In this document: positions 59,463 to 64,000 of the stretch, piece by piece
Layout: each line of letters starts with the position of its first letter
How positions within the stretch are numbered: position 1 is the stretch's first letter
DNA from: Parabacteroides gordonii MS-1 = DSM 23371
GTDB lineage: Bacteria; Bacteroidota; Bacteroidia; Bacteroidales; Tannerellaceae
Assembly (NCBI RefSeq): GCF_000969825.1
Contig: NZ_KQ033919.1
Coordinates: 4,166,749-4,230,748 of the forward strand
DNA length: 64,000 bases
Direction: 5' to 3'
The notes under the pieces: generated by a model
What the model saw: the letters and a program-made list of their open reading frames with translations, nothing else
Database searches by the model: none
Told to the model about the DNA's origin: nothing
Made by a program: the position numbers and the translations under genes

Positions 59463-61658
59463 TTAACGGACTGTGAAAGGTAGTTTATAAGAAAAAGTTT
59501 CATTCCTTTCTGTAACCATATCTACCAGTAACTCATAAGATCCGGGAGAAGAGGGAGCTATAATATTGTCTTTCTGCTTTCTGTTACCCTGTGTCAGTCC
59601 GATGGGATAATAGTAAAATCCTTTGCTGATAACGTTTTCTGCACCCCTGTTTCTTTTGGTGGTGATGGAGAATGCGCCGCCAATAGCACCGAAAGTCATT
59701 GCGTTGGTTTGCCAGGGACGGAGTAATTCAACTGTCGCAATTTGCTGAGGTGATACTATATTCAGGGCTTCTTCTAATGTCATTCTTTTTCCGTCGACTA
59801 ATATTACAATAGCCCCTCCTTTTAAAGTACTGATTCCTCGTGTACTTACTAGTATAGGTTCCGGGGGATTGCTGTCATCATTCCAGGCTATATGAATATA
59901 GGGCATGTCTGCGATAATATCCTCTAATTTGGTATAATTGTGTTTCTCCATTTCTTCTTCATCTATGTAGTTTGTTTTGTAAAACTTTTCGGTTGAGATA
60001 TATTTATCACGTTTGGTTCTCGCCTTTACTGTTATTTCAGGTATCAAATAATCACGGTTACCTAAATTGTCAACCTGATAAAAAAATCCACTACTGTCCT
60101 GATAGCTTACATTTGTTTCCGCATATTTCCGGTTGAATAGATTTGTTCGTAAACGATTGATTACCGGCGGGAAGGTGTCATTGTCCGGTGTATAATCGTA
60201 AAAGTCGGCTGTCCCTTTTGGTGGATGTGCCTGTAGGAAAAAACGATCGCCCTCTTCAAAGTCATCTACAGTTAATGTATATCGGCCGTTATTGTCTATT
60301 ATGCCTTCGTTAACCAGGTTGGTCATTGTGTTGTAGGCAACGATCGTTCCGTTTCGTAGTGGTTTGCTGCTTTTTCTTGTCACCAGCCCTCTGAATACGG
60401 TTTGTATTTCCGGCTGGTATTTATACTGAAAATCTTTATTTAGAACTTTGGGTAGATCAAACCGGATAAACCGGGCGGTACGAAGCCAGGCCTCCAGATC
60501 TTGCTCTGTCTCCCCTTTGTTGTAAGTGAAACAACTTTTGGGAAAGGGCACAGGCGATAGCAATTCGCAATCAAACTCAGACTGCATACCTCCGGGAGCC
60601 ATCATCTGACCTTTCTTCAAAACACGGTAATGTACTTTGGCTGCCGGATAATCTGTCTTTAAAAGTATTCTTTCTCCGGGTAGATATTCATTTTGCGCCA
60701 AGGCAATGTCGGGGATATCCCTCTTTTTCCATAAAGCGCATTGTGCTATTGGATTTGCATTTTCGTCGGTAAGGAATAATATATATAATCCTGATTCTTT
60801 CTGTGGTATATTCAGGATCCCGGCACGCTGTTTTTCCGTCAATACCATTTCTTCCAGTCCTGTTGCGGGGTGGAAAATGAAAAGCCGTTCTTTGTTTATC
60901 CGCTTGTTTTCCGGAAGTATTTTGTATCTTATCTCTTCTCTACTCAATATGGCTTGGAGTGTATGGTTTTCAGTTCTATCCGGAATGGAGAATGAGAAAT
61001 CCTCTCCTTTGTAGTTGACGGATAAGCTGTATTCTTTATCTTTTGATGGATAGAAGCGAATGGTTTGCAGTCCGGAGAGAGAAGAGGCGGCACGGAAAAG
61101 CGTATCTGTTTTACTCAATAGAATGAATGGGATTTGTAATGGCATTCCGTTACCGTCAGTGAAATAGACGGTCATGTTCTGTGCTCCTCCATCATCCACT
61201 AATTGTCCACCTTCCGGATAAAAGAAACATTTTACTCCCGGAACGTTTTCTTCAGAAATAAAGGGTTTCAGTCCGAGTGGCAATTCTGTTACCGGATAAC
61301 TTTCAGGGTGGAAATTTTGCATTAACCGGGTATAGGCCCGTAAATAATAGATGTCTTTAGGCCAGTCGAAGTCTGTAATGACCGGTAGGCTAAAAGAGCC
61401 GTCATTATCACATCTTATTTTGTTGCGGATGAGCACGGAGTCTTTGGGATTGAATAGTTCAACGTATACATATTGGCTGTAAAATGGTTGCTGTCTGCTT
61501 GAAGCAAATAGCTGACCATAAACTCGTACTGTATCTCCCGGGTCATAAGAGGACTGTTCAGGATATATAAAGATCCGCTCACTTGGTAATTTTGTTTGTT
61601 GTGCTTTCACTTGGCATAAAGCTAATAGCATAAATAGGCATGTAATGTGATTCCTCAT
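59463..61658 (-). CDS. Secreted MG2/TonB-plug-like protein of unknown function
   Basis: The 731-residue protein has a Sec signal (HITCLFMLLALCQVKAQ), an N-terminal macroglobulin-like MG2 beta domain (about 25-120; RIFIYPEQSSYDPGDTVRVY), further beta domains, a carboxypeptidase-like regulatory region (about 415-480; FRGLVTRKSSKPLRNGTIVA) and a TonB-receptor plug-like region (about 545-680; ILVSTRGISTLKGGAIVILV, IATVELLRPWQTNAMTFGAI). It has no barrel after the plug. Such proteins may sit in the periplasm or outer membrane, but their role is unknown. Single-gene unit with a clear promoter. Confidence 0.7.
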   Translation of the reverse strand: MRNHITCLFMLLALCQVKAQQTKLPSERIFIYPEQSSYDPGDTVRVYGQLFASSRQQPFYSQYVYVELFNPKDSVLIRNKIRCDNDGSFSLPVITDFDWPKDIYYLRAYTRLMQNFHPESYPVTELPLGLKPFISEENVPGVKCFFYPEGGQLVDDGGAQNMTVYFTDGNGMPLQIPFILLSKTDTLFRAASSLSGLQTIRFYPSKDKEYSLSVNYKGEDFSFSIPDRTENHTLQAILSREEIRYKILPENKRINKERLFIFHPATGLEEMVLTEKQRAGILNIPQKESGLYILFLTDENANPIAQCALWKKRDIPDIALAQNEYLPGERILLKTDYPAAKVHYRVLKKGQMMAPGGMQSEFDCELLSPVPFPKSCFTYNKGETEQDLEAWLRTARFIRFDLPKVLNKDFQYKYQPEIQTVFRGLVTRKSSKPLRNGTIVAYNTMTNLVNEGIIDNNGRYTLTVDDFEEGDRFFLQAHPPKGTADFYDYTPDNDTFPPVINRLRTNLFNRKYAETNVSYQDSSGFFYQVDNLGNRDYLIPEITVKARTKRDKYISTEKFYKTNYIDEEEMEKHNYTKLEDIIADMPYIHIAWNDDSNPPEPILVSTRGISTLKGGAIVILVDGKRMTLEEALNIVSPQQIATVELLRPWQTNAMTFGAIGGAFSITTKRNRGAENVISKGFYYYPIGLTQGNRKQKDNIIAPSSPGSYELLVDMVTERNETFSYKLPFTVR

Positions 61659-61697
61659 ATTCTTGACCGATTAAGTAATAAAAATAAAGTTGCGTTC

Positions 61698-61735
61698 TGT
61701 AAAGCAAATATAATAATTTGCTTTACAAAAACAAG
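61698..61735 (-). promoter_or_regulatory. Promoter with overlapping palindrome
   Basis: Minus strand: -33 CTTG (61732-61735), 19-bp spacer, -7 TATATTTG (61705-61712), 47 bp upstream of the gene at 61658. A perfect 12-bp inverted repeat TGTAAAGCAAAT (61698-61709) with ATTTGCTTTACA (61716-61727) covers the -7 box, as an operator would. Confidence 0.55.
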
Positions 61736-61775
61736 TAAGATCGCTACTGAATATTCAGGTCATTGTGTATGTTCG

Positions 61776-63179
61776 TTACTTAAAACCTTTCAGCGGCCTT
61801 GGTTGTGAAACTCTTAAACTGCTGACGATCGCTGCGACAATAGCAAATCCGGTAGCCAGGTATAAACAGGTTTGCGTGCTGTTGTTCGGAACCAGATTAA
61901 ATATCATGGCAACTAAGGTTGCTCCCAATGTCTGTCCCAATAAACGGGCAGTCCCCAGCATTCCACTTGCACCGCCACTCCGGTTGGCCGGGGCAGACGA
62001 GATGATCGTACTGTTGTTCGGAGTCTGGAATAAACCGAAGCCGGCGCCACAAATGAAGAGACGCCATATAATATCCATATTGGTAGGGTCGGTGGGGAGA
62101 ACGGCAAGCAGGAAAAGCCCTGTGGCGAATATCGTCATGCCGATGCCCCCTAATATTCCGGCATGGATACGTTCTACCAGCCGTCCGGCAAGTGGTGCCA
62201 TAATCATTGTGGCAAGCGGCCAGGGAGTAAGAAGTAATCCGGTAGTAACATCACTGCGTCCAAGTGAACCTTGCAGGAAGAAGGGGAGAGAAATCATGGC
62301 CAGCATTTGTCCGGTAAAGGAACAGATAGAGGTGCCGATTGACATGGAAAAGATCGGAATGCGCATCAGATCGACCGGAAGTAATGGAAATTGTTGTTTC
62401 AGCTGGCGACGAACAAAGAAATATCCAAGTATGAATAAAGCAGCAATCCCCCCTATAATTAATGTGAGATCTTCCCTGTGGGCAATACCTTCAAGCGAGA
62501 AGATCAACAAGCCGAAAGTAAACGCATTCATCACGCAACTAAGTTTGTCAAAGCGTCTACCTGTTACTTTTACCGGATTAGCCGGCAAGTGCATCAGGCC
62601 GATCGCCAAAGCTGCCATGCCGATCGGGATATTGATGGCAAAAAGCCAGTGCCAGGAACCTAAAGACAAGATGATGGAAGCAATAGTCGGCCCGGCTGCT
62701 ATCGACACCGCGACGACCAGGGCATTGATTCCCATACCCCGCCCGAGGAAACGTTTGGGATAAATGATCCGAAGCAACGCTGTGTTTACACTTGTAATGG
62801 CAGCAGCTCCGAACCCTTGTAAGATACGGGCGGCTGTCAGCATCCAGAACGAGTCGGCAAGAGCACAGATCGCTGAAGTGATGCTGAACAGCAAGATCCC
62901 TGATAAGTAAATCCTCCGGTAACCGTAAATGTCCCCCAACGAAGAGAAGGAGAGGAGCGAAATGGTGATAGCCAACTGATAAGCGTTGACTACCCAGATC
63001 GTGACAGACGGAGATGTCCCCAGGTCGCGGGCGATGGTCGGCAGGGCCACATTGGCGATGGTTCCGTCGATGACGGACATCCCGACACCTAATGCGGTGG
63101 CTAATATGGCCCAGTAACGCTTGGGTAACGGTAGTCCGTCGTTCTCATTTACAGTTATGGCGCGATTCTGCAATATCAT
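61776..63179 (-). CDS. MFS drug-resistance-type exporter (DHA2, 14 TM)
   Basis: The 467-residue inner membrane protein has about 14 hydrophobic segments and the DHA2 signatures: SVIDGTIANVALPTIARDL in helix 1, VVNAYQLAITISLLSFSSLG, LGDIYGYRR (motif A) and ILQGFGAAAITSVNTALL. It should extrude drugs or other small compounds by proton antiport. No membrane-fusion protein gene accompanies it. It starts 10 bp after the peptidase stop codon, so the two may be co-transcribed. Confidence 0.9.
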   Translation of the reverse strand: MILQNRAITVNENDGLPLPKRYWAILATALGVGMSVIDGTIANVALPTIARDLGTSPSVTIWVVNAYQLAITISLLSFSSLGDIYGYRRIYLSGILLFSITSAICALADSFWMLTAARILQGFGAAAITSVNTALLRIIYPKRFLGRGMGINALVVAVSIAAGPTIASIILSLGSWHWLFAINIPIGMAALAIGLMHLPANPVKVTGRRFDKLSCVMNAFTFGLLIFSLEGIAHREDLTLIIGGIAALFILGYFFVRRQLKQQFPLLPVDLMRIPIFSMSIGTSICSFTGQMLAMISLPFFLQGSLGRSDVTTGLLLTPWPLATMIMAPLAGRLVERIHAGILGGIGMTIFATGLFLLAVLPTDPTNMDIIWRLFICGAGFGLFQTPNNSTIISSAPANRSGGASGMLGTARLLGQTLGATLVAMIFNLVPNNSTQTCLYLATGFAIVAAIVSSLRVSQPRPLKGFK

Positions 63180-63189
63180 TTTATATCAT

Positions 63190-64000
63190 TTACTTAATAA
63201 CCTGCCTGACAGCTTCCAGCATCGGTTCTACGGTTAGCGGACTGCCTGTTGCCAGTATCATCCATTGGTTAGGGGTTAAACGTCCCTGGCGGAAAATCCG
63301 TTCTACTTCGTTTGCGAAGTTCTTGCCTTCCAGATACTGGTCAAGTTGGAATTCTATGATCTGTCCGAATGCGTAGGCCGACAAATACAACGGATAACTG
63401 ATCATGTGCGAATAAACAGCCAGCACCGTCTCATCCTTCACACCGAAAACAGGGGCATAATATTTGTTCCAGATTTCTTTCGATAATGCGATCGTTGCTT
63501 CTTTCAGCTGTCCGGCAGTTGCATCCGGATGTGCATACATCCATTTCCATACAGAAATATCCAGCATGGATACACCGCATATTTCATACATCGACCATAT
63601 CTTGTCCAGCACGTCCATCGCTTTCTTTTCTGGATTCGGGTCGGTGATGCCTAATATTTCGAGATCACGTTTCTGGAATACGAAAGCCAGGGCTTCGGTG
63701 AAGGCCGTGTTCGGAACGCCACTCAACATATAATAGTCTACATCATAAAGCGATAAGGTTTGCTCCACATTGTGACCGAATTCATGGATGGCTATGTTGT
63801 ATCCCTTATAATTCATTCCTGCTTCAGGAATACGTGTGCGGAGACGTGACTGTTGTCCTTTCATGGCAGCTCCCCAGGCATGGCCTGAACCACGAGCGGC
63901 ATCGACTGTGATCTTGTCGGCCAGATAGTTGGCCCGTTCGGCGCTGAATCCCAGTTTCATAAGAATATCCGGTAACTTCTTGTCCAAAGCTGCCGCATCC
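63190..64000 (-). CDS. Zinc metallopeptidase, M3-like gluzincin (partial, 5' end outside window)
   Basis: The frame stays open to the window edge, so only the C-terminal 270 residues are seen. The zinc motif HEFGH lies in IAIHEFGHNVEQTL, and FTEALAFVFQKRD about 28 residues later supplies the likely third ligand Glu, in gluzincin style. The surrounding helices (YSHMISYPLYLSAYAFGQII) fit oligopeptidase-like M3 proteins. The N-terminal sequence and any signal peptide are not visible. It precedes the MFS gene by 10 bp. Confidence 0.65.
   Translation of the reverse strand, partial: DAAALDKKLPDILMKLGFSAERANYLADKITVDAARGSGHAWGAAMKGQQSRLRTRIPEAGMNYKGYNIAIHEFGHNVEQTLSLYDVDYYMLSGVPNTAFTEALAFVFQKRDLEILGITDPNPEKKAMDVLDKIWSMYEICGVSMLDISVWKWMYAHPDATAGQLKEATIALSKEIWNKYYAPVFGVKDETVLAVYSHMISYPLYLSAYAFGQIIEFQLDQYLEGKNFANEVERIFRQGRLTPNQWMILATGSPLTVEPMLEAVRQVIK

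Overview
This window reads as a chromosomal segment of a gut-type Bacteroidota, order Bacteroidales, most likely Parabacteroides or a close relative (genus is inference). The grounds are two SusC/SusD pairs, FecR-type anti-sigma factors with an ECF sigma factor, many glycoside hydrolases with Bacteroidetes lipoprotein or Sec signals, weak Shine-Dalgarno sites, and several exact copies of the Bacteroidetes -7 box TAnnTTTG. I see no tRNA, rRNA, insertion sequence, CRISPR array or prophage block.

Layout. 1-6.4 kb: the end of a FecR anti-sigma gene, then susC-susD-DUF3823, closed by a terminator; this block is visibly more AT-rich than what follows. 6.4-8.8 kb: a small secreted protein and a GH2 enzyme. 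8.9-23.1 kb: a long leftward gene series. It starts with a DUF4965-family enzyme fused to an SMP-30-like lactonase propeller. Next come two small membrane proteins of a putative polyol transporter, an FGGY kinase, a zinc alcohol dehydrogenase and DeoC aldolase, which look like uptake, oxidation, phosphorylation and cleavage of a polyol or deoxy-sugar. A GAAAC/GTTTC repeat array follows, then a diheme HzsA-like lipoprotein, a YVTN-propeller/diheme peroxidase-like lipoprotein, a small propeller and a DUF418 membrane protein. 23.3-31.9 kb: DUF2867, ORF6N, a GH106-GH78 rhamnosidase pair and an M28 peptidase. 32.0-36.4 kb: tolC with an NtrC-type regulator and NtrB-type kinase behind a well-matched sigma-54 promoter. 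36.5-41.8 kb: a second HzsA-like diheme protein, here fused to a SUMF1-like domain, with a second small propeller and a divergent AraC regulator.

41.9-56.6 kb: a second polysaccharide utilisation locus with sigma, anti-sigma, SusC, SusD, GH2, GH29 fucosidase and an unassigned putative hydrolase. Between anti-sigma and susC lies a candidate antisense small RNA. 56.7-64 kb: mostly housekeeping (NahK-like kinase, ribosomal protein L31, class II fructose-bisphosphate aldolase), a large MG2/TonB-plug-like protein, an MFS exporter and a partial zinc peptidase.

The points I find most unusual are: (1) the duplicated pairing of a diheme HzsA-like protein with a small propeller carrying an NWxGH motif; (2) intergenic arrays built from one short word and its reverse complement, with a CACTATAGTG family at three of the seven convergent gene junctions; (3) the DonS-like antisense RNA; and (4) the polyol/deoxy-sugar operon. 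All functions are read from sequence patterns and memory of the families; no search was run.
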